A stretch of DNA of 64,000 bases from Conchocele bisecta (taxonomy: Eukaryota > Mollusca > Bivalvia > Lucinida > Thyasiridae). Below the pieces are notes generated by a model. It saw nothing but the letters and a program-made list of their open reading frames with translations. It did not search any database and had not been told where the DNA came from. The position numbers and the translations under genes were made by a program. Position 1 is the first letter of the stretch. Each line of letters begins with the position of its first letter. The DNA lies in contig CM055280.1 in the NCBI GenBank assembly GCA_029237695.1, forward strand, positions 37,284,508 to 37,348,507, written 5' to 3'. Of the stretch, positions 10,991 to 20,577 are shown piece by piece.

Positions 10991-11334
10991 TCTAATTATC
11001 ACATAATGAATGATCAATAATACATGGGTTTCCTTAAAAATATCGAGGACTTGTTTCTGTGACGTATTTTCACTGACGTCATTCGTTAACATCATGCGAC
11101 ACCGTTTGACCAATGAAACGCCAGTTTTCAATTTGTTGTAACCCGGATGTTCGTATCAGGTCAATGCCCGATACAACATTGACATCAGTCATTATCACAC
11201 GAAAACCTTGTTATGTCATAAATGTGATACGACACACGTGTAATAACACCTGCAGAGAATTTGATTGGCTGGCCGCATCACCCTCATTACGTATTCATAT
11301 TATGTGCTAACGTTATGCCAAACAAACAAAACAA
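10991..11334. other. Intron DNA with a TGACGTCA palindrome
   Basis: No gene or repeat is supported. A perfect CRE-type palindrome, TGACGTCA, lies at 11074-11081, and another at 11544-11551. Function is unproven. Confidence 0.4.
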
Positions 11335-11494
11335 AACAAGAAATGCGTCTGTCGAACGCGGATGCCACCTGCAGCATATTTGAGAAACTGTGACAAAGTG
11401 GTTAACCGAAAAGTGTGACGGACGGACGGACGGACGGACAGACGGTCCAAACACTATATGCCACCCGTTTCTTCGAAACCCGGTGGCATAAAAA
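11335..11494 (+). mobile_element. Minimal Helentron-like element (about 160 bp)
   Basis: Carries the full end design in 160 bp. It starts AACAAGAAAT, has a GCGT...ACGC hairpin and a subterminal ATGCCACC at 11362-11369. A GACG/GGAC microsatellite is at 11416-11444. A 3' hairpin, ATGCCACCCG...CGGTGGCAT at 11458-11489, contains the partner of the subterminal repeat, and AAAAA follows. There is no tandem core. Confidence 0.72.
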
Positions 11495-11980
11495 TTCCAA
11501 ATGACATCCCAAATGGAGCGACAAAGCAAAGATGATTTGACGTTGACGTCATCGTATGTTAAACGTCATTAGAAGCGTCGCTGAATCAGTAAAATCACTA
11601 CAATTGTTAAAATGCGCTCCTGTTTGGTAACATGAAGTGTTTACTATTCATATTTATCATATATTTGTTGCTAGCATTAAAACTATTTTTCTCGGTGGAG
11701 ATTTTCAGCTTGATGCGAAAATAGTCAATGGCGTCTTCTCACTGAAATGTATTTGATATCTCCCAAGTTTTCTGCTCTTTGGTGTTTGAAGTCAAGTGAT
11801 AAACAGAATCTGAAACTCATTTCTATTCTATACTCGTCAGCAGATTTATGCATAAAGTGTGCATGACTCGTTTGAGATCCTTTATGTACGTATTCGGTTA
11901 ACACATTACAGACGGGATACACTTTTAGTAGTATGAACCTTTTGAGAGAAAAATATCCCTATTTTCTTTATATCCTTTCG
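11495..11980. other. Intron DNA without recognised feature
   Basis: AT-rich DNA. Apart from TGACGTCA at 11544-11551 nothing is supported. Confidence 0.55.
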
Positions 11981-12040
11981 AAAGTATATGTTGTTACCAC
12001 TCATTTGAACCGTCCCAACGAGTGGTAACAATATATACCT
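11981..12040. repeat. Hairpin repeat 'GTTACCACTCATTTGAACCG' family, shortened
   Basis: AAAGTATATGTTGTTACCAC faces AGTGGTAACAATATATACCT around a short loop. The same family is fuller at 42710-42805 and decayed at 14828-14897, 20523-20567 and 33140-33215. Confidence 0.7.
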
Positions 12041-12275
12041 TTATCGATGAATGAACAAAATAATGAGATTTTTTCAACAAAAATCATAGTATCCTTAGGC
12101 TGAAATGGGTTAATACACAGTTCATTACCTGATAACTCCTACACATGCACCAATCTATGTATGTGGTGGGGTAATCACAGACTAGCAACATATCAGTTTG
12201 TATGGTATTAAATTTCTGGGTTTAAATCAGAGATTATATCAATTTGAGGTAACTTTTTCTGTAAAATGCCTTCGT

Positions 12276-12512
12276 TTCAACACCACAGACCTCTTCAGCA
12301 GTGTTTGCAAACGGTGTAGATCCAGATGAGCTGGCTCGTAACGAGTCGTCTCATTAGGACCTACACTTTTTACAGGTACTTTTCCTATTTTTTATAAAAA
12401 ATACACCTCTTCTTATAAATGGCCGATTCAAAGTCATTTTGTGATGATGGATTGTCTTTAGATTAACGTACATGTATCACAGTCCATTCCAGTTATTTAG
12501 GGTTGAAAGGGG
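12276..12512. mobile_element. TTAACCCTTTCA-family MITE, inverted copy
   Basis: Carries TTTCAACACCACAGACCT, the core palindrome (GATCCAGATGAGCTGGCTCG / GAGTCGTCTCATTAGGACC), ATAAATGGCCGATTCAAAGT and CCAGTTATTTAGGGTTGAAA in family order. Both terminal TTAA sites are damaged. Confidence 0.75.
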
Positions 12513-12545
12513 TAGGCATTTACTCAAAGAGTTCAACAATTCGGC

Positions 12546-12786
12546 CTTAACCCTTAGACTGCTACATACAACAATTGGCGTCTGCTGTTGATTTTATATC
12601 TTGCCTTATTTCTCAATAAAAACATGGTTTGATAGCACTTCAGAATCATTTCCAATGGAAATGATTCTAAAGTGCTGTCAAAGCATGTTGTTAATTAATT
12701 ATTCTAAAGTGCTGTCAAAGCATGTTTTTGATGATAAAAATCGAAAATAGAAAATAAACAGCAGACGACAAAAAATTATAGCGATG
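12546..12786. mobile_element. TTAACCCTTA-family MITE (copy 2, 3' end decayed)
   Basis: Starts TTAACCCTTAGACTGCTAC. The inner palindrome (AGAATCATTTCCAATGGAAA TGATTCT) is followed by a second partial copy of the AAGTGCTGTCAAAGCATGTT arm, then AACAGCAGACGACA. The right TTAA is lost. Confidence 0.8.
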
Positions 12787-12867
12787 ACACTTTGGCCATA
12801 AATGCCATCAAGATGTTCATCCAAAATGAAGAAGCCACAATACTTGTAATTCTCAACATTATTGGGG

Positions 12868-13045
12868 GAACATATACATCACTGCATGTGTCAATCTTGT
12901 CCATATATCAACATTTCCGAACATCTACTGCCAATGTCAACTCGCAGTCAAGCAGATTGATTGCTGTAGCTCAGGCTCAGCCAATCACGCTTCTTGCTTT
13001 CAAGCACAATATTCAAGTATTTTGTATAAGGAAATTGACAAATTC
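12868..13045. repeat. Dispersed repeat pair with 36425-36545
   Basis: AATGTCAACTCGCAGTCAAG, CAGATTGATTGCTGTAGC and TATTTTGTA segments recur in order at 36425-36545. It lies about 70 bp from the exon at 13112. The 94-codon ORF over it is not conserved in the partner copy. Confidence 0.5.
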
Positions 13046-13111
13046 GGCAAGATTAATTCAGGCGCTGGTAGGGTAAGCAAATTGATTACAATGAGTTATG
13101 TTTGTACTTAC

Positions 13112-13170
13112 GGACTGCTCACGTAACTACTGTCTTGTGATGATATACTGTGAGTGTCGGAGAAACCATC
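13112..13170 (-). CDS. MAP3K2/3: MAP3K2/3 exon: short Ser-rich linker microexon
   Basis: The exon is 59 bp, donor GTAAGT at 13111-13106, acceptor CAG at 13173-13171 after TCTGTTT. It encodes D-G-F-S-D-T-H-S-I-S-S-Q-D-S-S-Y-V-S-S plus two bases. Phase 0 in and phase 2 out match the exons at 29462 and 3606. The composition fits the Ser-rich, poorly conserved middle of MEKK2/3. It is supported mainly by splice signals and phase, because the peptide alone is too short and low in complexity to identify. Confidence 0.72.
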
Positions 13171-13541
13171 CTGAAACAGAAACACAAATATCCTCTACAT
13201 TCTCACTGCATATCAGTTGATTCATTGAACTGGCTTTAAGATTTGTTAACATAAGGTCATGTACATACAGATTTGTTTGATGTTGGCATAACAAATCTGC
13301 ACCTGCAATATGAAATGCATACTGTAGAAATTCTAACAGTAACACCCTCACTATCAGTAATCTATTTTTAGCACCTATGACCTTGACTTTGAGGAGATGA
13401 ATCCAGACCGAGCAACCGAGTGACCGAGCAACCGACCCCAAGTATCTGGACACCATTTGTTTTGGCAAATAAATAGGCGTTCCTAAAAACAAATTGGATC
13501 CAAATATATGGTTATTGTGCTAAACCAGTACAACCATACTA
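13171..13541. other. Intron DNA upstream of the microexon
   Basis: Starts with the pyrimidine tract and acceptor of the exon at 13112. Otherwise there are only short AT-rich segments and a GAGCAACCGAGTGACCGAGC direct repeat near 13418-13436. Confidence 0.5.
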
Positions 13542-13989
13542 ACCCTAAATATTGGGACACTCTTTGTTGTGGGACACCAGATATTTATTATAGGAATGAA
13601 TGGCCTTTTTGTGGAATTTATCGGAGTATAAACTTGGAAAAGTCGCGGGAATACTGGACGAAGGCCGGAAGGCCTCGTCCAGTATTCCCGCGACTTTTCC
13701 AAGTTTGTATCCCTGATAAATTCCACAAAAAGGCCATTCATTCCTTATAATTCCAGCATTTGAAATAAATTCATCAAGAAAATGTGTTTATTTTCCTTTT
13801 TCTTAAGAATTATTTTAACTGCGCCTCACGGTTACGGAAAGTAGTTCGGCGTGGGAGTTTACTGGGATATAAATTTTGGACAGAGACTTGCTACGGGCCA
13901 ATCAAATGTTAGGGAATTGTGTAAATATTTTTGTGCTGGAATTATAGGTGTTTCCTGTAATAAAGTGTGCACCCATATTTAGGGTTATT
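13542..13989 (-). mobile_element. Large palindrome-bearing MITE 'AATTCCAGCA' family (copy 1)
   Basis: Outer arms AACCCTAAATATTGGGACAC and GTGCACCCATATTTAGGGTT flank an element running AATTCCAGCA...GGAATGAATGGCC. The part at 13593-13746 is an almost perfect inverted repeat (GGAATGAATGGCCTTTTTGT arms, GGCCGGAAGGCC centre). The rest (TTAAAATAATTCTTAAG-type, GGCGTGGGAGTTTACTGGGA) is shared in reverse orientation with 19936-20270 and 24868-25215. Confidence 0.8.
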
Positions 13990-14000
13990 AAGGTACATTG

Positions 14001-14040
14001 TACTCATTATTTCAACATAGGTTCGTTGAAATAATGAGTA
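14001..14040. repeat. Short perfect hairpin
   Basis: TACTCATTATTTCAAC and GTTGAAATAATGAGTA form a 16-bp stem with an 8-base loop. Confidence 0.75.
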
Positions 14041-14578
14041 CTAAGAATAATTGGCTCTGATGAATAAATGCTCTGAAAACTGGATCAAACCACGATGACA
14101 AATACAATGTCATGTTTGCTGGTGGATGATGACAGAACCATGGAGGATTCTGGGTGATTCATTCATACGTAGGTTAAATGCAGGTCACGCGAGGTGAAGT
14201 AACCACAAAGTGGTATCATTAGTGAACGTAACTACGCCGTCCATCTGGTTACAGCACCATTTATCTCTAACATTCAACACGTTTCATGAATTACGAACGA
14301 ACACAGACAAATGGCTGTCTGTAGTATTAACAATTTCTGCACTATTCAACATTGACTATTCCTTGCTGGTTTTTGTAGAATACAGATGTACTATTTTGCC
14401 AAAGTGGCCAGGCCATTGTAAGGGGGGAGGGAGCACGGAACATTCATCAGAGAAATAGCAATAAACACTTTCAGCTCTGAAGGACAGTGTCCTGATCTGG
14501 TACCTGATACTGTTACGCACTAGATCACTTGGCCCCAAGTGTGAATCCCACTAAGGATCACAGTTAAGATAAGAATCC
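14041..14578. other. Intron DNA without recognised feature
   Basis: No exon, hairpin or repeat is supported. Short ORFs here have no recognisable product or splice context. Confidence 0.5.
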
Positions 14579-14800
14579 TTAACCCTTTCAACACCACAGG
14601 CCTGTATAGTGGTATTGGCAAGAAGTGTAGATCCAGACGAGCTGGCTCGTTACAAGCCGTCTCGTCAGGATCTGCACTTTTTGCAAGTAATTTTCATATT
14701 TTTGAGAACAAAAACATCCTCTTTTCATAAATGGACTAGTCTGAAAATCATTTTGTGACAATTGGATTGGTCGGAAAATTGAGATTCATCCTGCAAAATT
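14579..14800. mobile_element. TTAACCCTTTCA-family MITE, 3' truncated
   Basis: TTAACCCTTTCAACACCACA, ACAGGCCTGTATAGTGGTAT, the core palindrome (GATCCAGACGAGCTGGCTCG / CCGTCTCGTCAGGATC) and CATAAATGGACTAGTCTGAA are present. The far TIR is missing. It abuts a decayed GTTACCACTCATTTGAACCG hairpin and then a Helentron-like element. Confidence 0.78.
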
Positions 14801-14897
14801 TAACACATTTCTCACCGAGAACTCTTTGTTGTTACCATTCAGTTGAACTGTCTCATCATGACGGTTCAAATGAGTGTGAACAACATATACTTTCAAG

Positions 14898-16026
14898 AAA
14901 CAAGAGGGCCATGATGGCCCTAATTCGCTCACCTGACTCCATGAACACCAGAGGAGAATGTGACATTGAGTTCATATGTGTTTTAAAAAAATTGTGCTAC
15001 TTTTAGATGGCGGTCATCTTGGATTAAGCGATGACTCTTATTTTACCAAGTCTGAAAATGCTTCACCCAAGGATCTTAACTCTTCACCCAAAGGATCTTA
15101 ACTTACTATGAAGTTTGGCCAGCATCGGCCATGTGGTTGCTGAGAAAAAGAAAAATCTCGAATAAATGGACCTTTTGGCGGCCATCATGGATGACATAAT
15201 CATCCGATTCCAACGAATATTGCACCAGAGCAATCGCCTCATCGATACCTTCAATTCGATATATGACATGAGCATATTCAGTGAAAAATAAAATAATAAA
15301 ATTTTAAGACCTTTGAAAGAGCATTCTACATCAATCATTCCTACCAAGTTTCGTTGAAATCCGGCTGGCGGTTCATGAGAAGAAGATTTTTTAAGAATTT
15401 CTGCTATTTTTAGACGGCGACCGTTTTAACAAATCTGAAAAGGCTTTACCCATGGACCATAACTGTGAAGTTTGGCCACCATGGGCCAAACGGTTCGTGT
15501 GAAGAAGAATTTTGAAATCTCTAATAAAAGAACGACCTTTTGACATTTCGGCGGACATCTTGGATGACATGACCATCCAATTTCGACAAAAAATTTACCA
15601 GAGCGATCGCCTCTCTGATACCTTCGATTTTATATAGACATGACTATATTCGGTCAAAAATAAAATTTGACCCTAATTTGACCCCTCGGGCCACGCCCAT
15701 TTTTGACCCCGGGGTCACCATTTTAACAACTTTGAAAGAGCATTGTACATCGATCATTCCTACGAAGTTTTGTCGAAATCCGGTTGGCGGTTCTTGAGAA
15801 GAAGAATTTGTGCTATTTTTAGACGGTGGCCATCTTGGATTACGTAATTACGTCATTTTAACAATTTTGTAATCCCCCTACCTGAGGACCACGACCATGA
15901 AGTTTGGTGACTATAGGCCCAATGGTTACCGAGGAGAAGATGTTTGAAAATGTTCACGGACGGACGGATAACGGACTTATTGCGGTAACAATAGCTCACA
16001 TGAGCTTCGCTCAGGTGAGCTAAAAA
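14898..16026 (+). mobile_element. Helentron-like element family A, copy 1
   Basis: The 5' end is AACAAGA with hairpin GGGCCATGATGGCCC (14906-14920) and subterminal GCTCACCTGA (14927-14936). The core has about two units containing GGCCATCTTGGAT, TTTGACCCCGGGGTCACC and AAATCCGG(C/T)TGGCGGTTC. Near the 3' end are CGGACGGACGG, then GGTAACAATAG and the terminal hairpin AGCTCACATGAGC/GCTCAGGTGAGCT (15993-16021) followed by AAAAA. It is non-coding. Helentron assignment is inference from the end structure. Confidence 0.8.
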
Positions 16027-16530
16027 TAAATATAGGAAATGTAACGTTTGGAAATTTGGCCAGAAATGGGTTACCAAAAAATTATAATAAACACTTTCAG
16101 GCTTATGCAGTTTTCTGACTTATAATTCATTATTACAACACAAAAGATAAGAGATTTCGATGTTTTATACGACTTTACAATCATGTTAAAAAAATATTTG
16201 TTTCTATTAGAGAGGGGGCTATATTCAAATAAATATAGTAAGTGTAATTCAGTGGTATGAACTACAATAGGACATGCAGCTGTAAAGTAATTACACTGGA
16301 CAAATTGTCTTGACCTATTTAAACTCCATTTTCACACTCATTACTGCCTGCAGTGTTAATTAGTGACAGGATTAGCACGAGTGACAAATCAAAGACGGCC
16401 ACACACGGGGGCCACAGCTGTTGTGACGTGTACTTGTGTTTTTACACAAGCCGAGTGACACAGATTGCTTATAAACACAACTGTGTCAACATCAGTCTGT
16501 TTTCCTGTTACCTTTGTAGTTGGTTTTTAT
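16027..16530. other. Intron DNA without recognised feature
   Basis: AT-rich sequence between a Helentron-like copy and a MITE. Nothing is supported. Confidence 0.5.
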
Positions 16531-16744
16531 TTAACCCTTACAATGCTGAATTAATTTGTGTCGTCTGCTGAATATTTTTTATTTTAAATTGTTCTCATCA
16601 AAAACTTGGTTTGGCAGCACTTTAGAATCATTTCCAATGGAAATGATTCTAAAATGCTGCCAAACCATGTTTTTACTGAGAGAAAAGACAAACTATGAAT
16701 TAACAGCAGACGACTATTTTCGGTTCCCGCATTCTAAGGGTTAA
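16531..16744. mobile_element. TTAACCCTTA-family MITE (copy 3, complete)
   Basis: TTAA at both ends, GTCGTCTGCTG and CAGCAGACGAC subterminal segments, and a perfect inner palindrome around AGAATCATTTCCAATGGAAA. The arms TTGGTTTGGCAGCACTTTAG / AAATGCTGCCAAACCATG are well kept. Confidence 0.86.
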
Positions 16745-16879
16745 CACTTTCAACGTGGGAAATATTTTTGTCTGATGCTTTTTTTCCATGTCTGTGTAGT
16801 AAAAATGTGCTTTGAAAGCATAAAAGCAGCAGCCTAGGTACATTCTTGGCTAAAATGTGTTGTAATTCTTAGAATGTAG

Positions 16880-16970
16880 GCACCGAATAATGTCATCTGC
16901 TGCGGTTTCATATTTTATCTTATCTCGCAGTAACAAAGCATGGTTTGACAGCATTTTAGAATCATTTCCT
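16880..16970. mobile_element. TTAACCCTTA-family MITE fragment
   Basis: GTCATCTGCTGCGG and AAGCATGGTTTGACAGCATT, then TTAGAATCATTTCC, stopping at the palindrome centre. Only half of the element remains. Confidence 0.7.
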
Positions 16971-17180
16971 TGGCCAACTGTAGACCCAGATCAGATCAGA
17001 TCAGTCAGTCTGATCAGGGTTTGCACTCAGTGAAACACCTGTATGTAACAAACAGTTACGGGTTGTAATCACTCAGCAGTGCTGGCAGATCAGGAGCTAG
17101 ACCGCCACAAACTCCATTTGTTCCAGTTCTCCATTTAGACACGGTTTAGGAGAGACTGTATATTGCCCTACATCCGTGTA

Positions 17181-17471
17181 CAGTAGCCCATTTCATCAAC
17201 ATTGCAAAGTATACTTTGAGGGATAAATTTTCAATTTTAGGATAAATTTATTAATTTTTATTATACTGAATTTATTACATTATCACAGCCATTATGGCTG
17301 TGATAATGTAATAAATTCAGTATAATAATTCTGCATACTTTCAATCATGAAATACATGCATTTGTTAGTTCTATTTGAAATAATGCATTTCAGGAAAAAT
17401 AAATGATTACTCCCTCAAAGTATACTTTGCTAGAAAAGAATACTTTGCAATTTTGATGAAATCGGCTACTG
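17181..17471. mobile_element. 'CAGTAGCC' MITE (copy 1)
   Basis: Termini CAGTAGCCCATTTCATCA and TGATGAAATCGGCTACTG. Subterminal TTGCAAAGTATACTTTG occurs on both sides, and a central perfect palindrome (TTATACTGAATTTATTACAT, TATCACAGCCATTATGGCTG) is present. The second copy is nested in another MITE at 30718-31019. Confidence 0.85.
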
Positions 17472-18238
17472 GATATAGCCGCGGATATGGAGGTGAGATC
17501 ATGATTGCCCAACAATACCTGCCGTTACACACAATTTAATACAACGTCATATGTACATAAGGTGAATGACCGAGGATGAGGATCAGATAAAAGTAGGACA
17601 TACGCCTGTTACTGAACATTTCCAATGTACACAATTTGTGTCACATTCCAGTTCATGGTGCCACGGTCACAGAACACATAAACAGACAATTAAATCACAT
17701 GTTATCACAAGAAAAGCATGTCCATGTTGGGCATGCCTGATTGATTGATTGATATATTGATTGATTTGGGCTTACATCCATACAACAGCAAGTTCAAATA
17801 CCGTGGCCCTCTCTCTAATAGTAGCCCCCCTCCTATATTTGCAGTCAAATTATTTATTATCACATATCATTTCTGTGTTTTATGCAATTATAATGCCAAA
17901 ATAAATTCAGAAAATTGCATAGCGATTATTAGAATAATTACAGACGGGAATGTCGTTGGGAAGAAAATGGCAAAGTTTACACTGAAGAAGTTTCTGCACC
18001 ATTCCAGCACAGATGTATTGTATTGCATTGTATTGTAAAAGATGTAAAAAAAAAATGTTAGTCACATCAGCTTGCCCAAACATACTACGTGAGTACACAG
18101 TATTTCTAACAATGAAATCATAGTGTAACAAAGCTATGTAAGTCATAGGCTATGGTGAAACGGGCGTTACATGTGTGACCAGCCTAGCCCCATACCAGCT
18201 GGCGTCTCGGTGCAGACTGATCAGTACCTAGATCGCTA
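17472..18238. other. Intron DNA, mostly featureless
   Basis: Contains a GATT tetranucleotide run at 17739-17765 and short AT-rich stretches. No exon with a supported splice context was found. Confidence 0.45.
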
Positions 18239-18478
18239 TTAACCCTTTCAGCCCTAAATTTGATTAGAATTTTGATATGTTAATTTTCCGACAAATCGAA
18301 TTGTCACAAAATGATTTTCAGACTAGTCCATTTATGAAAAGGGGGTGTTTTTGTTCTCAAAAATTTGAAAATGACTTACAAAAAGTGCAGATCCTGATGA
18401 GACGGCTCACCACGAGCCTGCTCATCAGGATCAACTCTTTTTGCCAATACCACTACACAGGCCTGTGGTGTTGAAAGA
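18239..18478. mobile_element. TTAACCCTTTCA-family MITE (copy, nearly complete)
   Basis: Starts TTAACCCTTTCAGCCCTAAA. TGATATGTTAATTTTCCGAC, TCCATTTATGAAAAGGGGGT, the core palindrome (GATCCTGATGAGACGGCTCA / GAGCCTGCTCATCAGGATC) and ACAGGCCTGTGGTGTTGAAA follow in family order. Confidence 0.85.
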
Positions 18479-18493
18479 CCAATATTAGCCCTC

Positions 18494-18689
18494 AACCCTT
18501 TTACCCATACATAACTGGAATGGACACCCCCATGTTAGTTTTCAGGCTATTCCATTTATCAGAAAGGGGTATTGTCTTTAGAAATAAGAAAATATCAGAA
18601 ATGGTGCAGATCCTGATGAGACGGCTCATTATGAGCCGGCTCATCTGGCTCTACACTGTTTGGAAGGTATGTAGTGTTGAAACAGTTAA
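18494..18689. mobile_element. TTAACCCTTTCA-family MITE, adjacent copy
   Basis: CAACCCTTTTACCC start, TAACTGGAATGGA, the core palindrome (GATCCTGATGAGACGGCTCA / GAGCCGGCTCATCTGG) and GTAGTGTTGAAACAGTTAA end. It is tandem with the copy at 18239 but clearly diverged, so these are separate insertions rather than a recent duplication. Confidence 0.8.
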
Positions 18690-18920
18690 TGTCACCAATT
18701 AACAGTGGAGTGGATGAGTACTTATCATGATCATACTCTACACTGGTCACACAGGTCCTAAGTGTTTTTATCAATCCATATCTGTGGTGTGACTGGGGCT
18801 TATGGTATTTGTGGCCAGTCTAGCGTCTGTCTTGTAAATTTATTGTTAGAAGCAGGCAAGGTGTTTCACTGACTGAACGGCGAACAGTGCAGCCCCTGAA
18901 CAGCCTGCAGCCATATTTGA

Positions 18921-19319
18921 ATCAAGCCATATGAGTTTGTACCTAAGAAGATGTGCGATATATCATGAAGCATATTTACAATTTTTACGATCTTTTCCAT
19001 AAATGGCATCAAAAGGTGATGAAATGTTCACAGCAAATGTGGAATATAATATTACATTCGCTATGAAAGTTTTGTCAACTTTCGACATCATTTACAGAAA
19101 ATATCACAGTTCCTGTACATATTTTTCATAAACTATATGGCCACGGCCCACATGTCGCGCACGATGAGGCTTTGATAGTACACCGAAAAACTTTAACCTG
19201 GACGCACGTACGTACGCCATTGTGCCAACTATATCGCGCTGTCCGCAAGCAGGTGCGACAAAAATAAAATCGCAAATCTTTAAGGTCCATAATCACATGG
19301 CTTGTCTCATTGGAGGATG
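18921..19319. mobile_element. 'GAGACAAGCCATGTG' MITE, diverged copy
   Basis: The right terminus CATAATCACATGGCTTGTCT faces a decayed left end ATCAAGCCATATGAG...TACCTAAGAAG. The interior is AT-rich. The better copy is at 28778-29009. Confidence 0.6.
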
Positions 19320-19460
19320 TTGGCATGTGGAAAGTGTGAAACCACACTTCTACATACCAGACCCAAAGGTACAAAACACCATTTACTTATAAATCATGCA
19401 ATTATGTCACCCGATACAATGTATTCATAAACTGTACACATATTTTGTATTATCATATTT

Positions 19461-19681
19461 GTGGCTGTGACTGGATAAATTTGGCTTATGGGTTTTGCGA
19501 CCAGTGTAGATCCAGATCAGCCTGTGCATCTGCACAGTCTGATCAGGATCTGCACAGTTCGCCATTCCATCAATCACACACGTTATGCTTCTAACCAGCA
19601 ATCGCATCGGGCTACATGAGTATGCAATTTGATCATAAGCTACACTGGTCAAAAATCCCATAAGCCCCATTTGCCCTCAGA
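19461..19681. mobile_element. MITE, 'GTGGCTGTGACTGG' family (copy 3)
   Basis: Starts GTGGCTGTGACTGGATAAAT, continues GGCTTATGGGTTTTGCGACC and GTGTAGATCCAGATCAGCCT, and ends CTACACTGGTC...CCCATAAGCCCCATTTG. Inner arms pair over about 40 bp. Confidence 0.78.
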
Positions 19682-19825
19682 CATACTTTACAATGTGGTA
19701 AACGTTATGACACCTTTTGTTGGTTACAGATGGCATCTGAGGGATATAAAATCAACATTTACCAACATTATAACAAATTGTGGGGGAGGATGTCACGATG
19801 GGTACGTAACTCACTATGGGGAGGA

Positions 19826-19896
19826 TGTGTGTATCGGTAGAGCGATGGTAGGTAAACCAAAGGTTCCGGGTTCAAGTCCTGGGCTGGTACACATGT
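19826..19896 (+). repeat. tRNA-like sequence (SINE head or pseudo-tRNA)
   Basis: ATCGGTAGAGCGATGG resembles an A box and GGGTTCAAGTCCTGGG a B box/T arm. The acceptor stem does not close, so it is not called as a functional tRNA. It is closely related to the sequence at 20398-20470. Confidence 0.6.
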
Positions 19897-19935
19897 TTCT
19901 CACAATGTGACATTTTACGCTCGATAAGGGACAAT

Positions 19936-20270
19936 AATTCCAGCACAAAAATATTTACACAATTCCCTAACATTTGATTGGCCCGTAGCAAGTCTCTGTC
20001 CAAAATTTATATCCCAGTAAACTCCCACGCCGAACTACTTTCCATAACCGTGGGGCGCAGTTAAAATAATTCTTAAGAAAACGGAAAATTTCTTGATGAA
20101 TTTATTTCAAATGCTGGAATTATAAGGAATGAATGGCCTTTTTGTGTAATTTATCAGGGATATAAACTTGGAAAAGTCGCGGGAATACTGGACGAGGCCT
20201 TCCGGCCTTCGTCCAGTATTCCCCAAGTTTATACCCCGATAAATTCCACAAAAAGGCCATTCATTCCTAT
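19936..20270 (+). mobile_element. Large palindrome-bearing MITE 'AATTCCAGCA' family (copy 2)
   Basis: AATTCCAGCACAAAAATATT start, TAAACTCCCACGCCGAACTA, then the inverted repeat GGAATGAATGGCC...GGCCATTCATTCC around CTTCCGGCC. A CGCGACTTT stretch is deleted from the right arm. It sits between two tRNA-like SINE remnants. Confidence 0.82.
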
Positions 20271-20397
20271 AGTGACTGATAAATACTCGTCCCACAGATG
20301 ACAACTGTCCCAAAAAATCATGGAATTCGGGGACGAATTTCAAATTGGCGTGGGAGTATGTCACTCACTATGCCTATGGGGAGTAAGTGTGTATCTG

Positions 20398-20470
20398 TGC
20401 CCAGTTAGCTCAGTCGGTAGGGCGATGGTACGGTAAACCAGGTCTCGGTTCGAGTCCTGGGCCGTTGCAC
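20398..20470 (+). repeat. tRNA-like sequence (tRNA-derived SINE head)
   Basis: TTAGCTCAGTCGGTAGGGCG (D arm/A box), TGGTACGGTAAACCA (anticodon-like stem-loop) and GGTTCGAGTCCTGGGC (T arm/B box) are in correct order and spacing. The T stem has a mismatch and the loop lacks U33, so it is a pseudo-tRNA or SINE head rather than a gene. Confidence 0.62.
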
Positions 20471-20577
20471 ATCTATCTCTCCCTTTTACATTCATATTTT
20501 CATTATTTATGAATGAACATAAATGTTACCACCAACTTAAGAGACAATTCAACTGAGTGGTAACAATGAAAAGTAAG

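Noticed and set aside
12792..13076. 94-codon plus-strand ORF
   Set aside because: Lies over a dispersed repeat whose partner copy at 36425-36545 is not open, and no family is recognised.
20398..20470. Functional tRNA gene
   Set aside because: A and B boxes are good, but the T stem has a mismatch, position 33 is not T and the acceptor stem is poor. A related decayed copy sits at 19826, so a SINE head or pseudo-tRNA is more likely.
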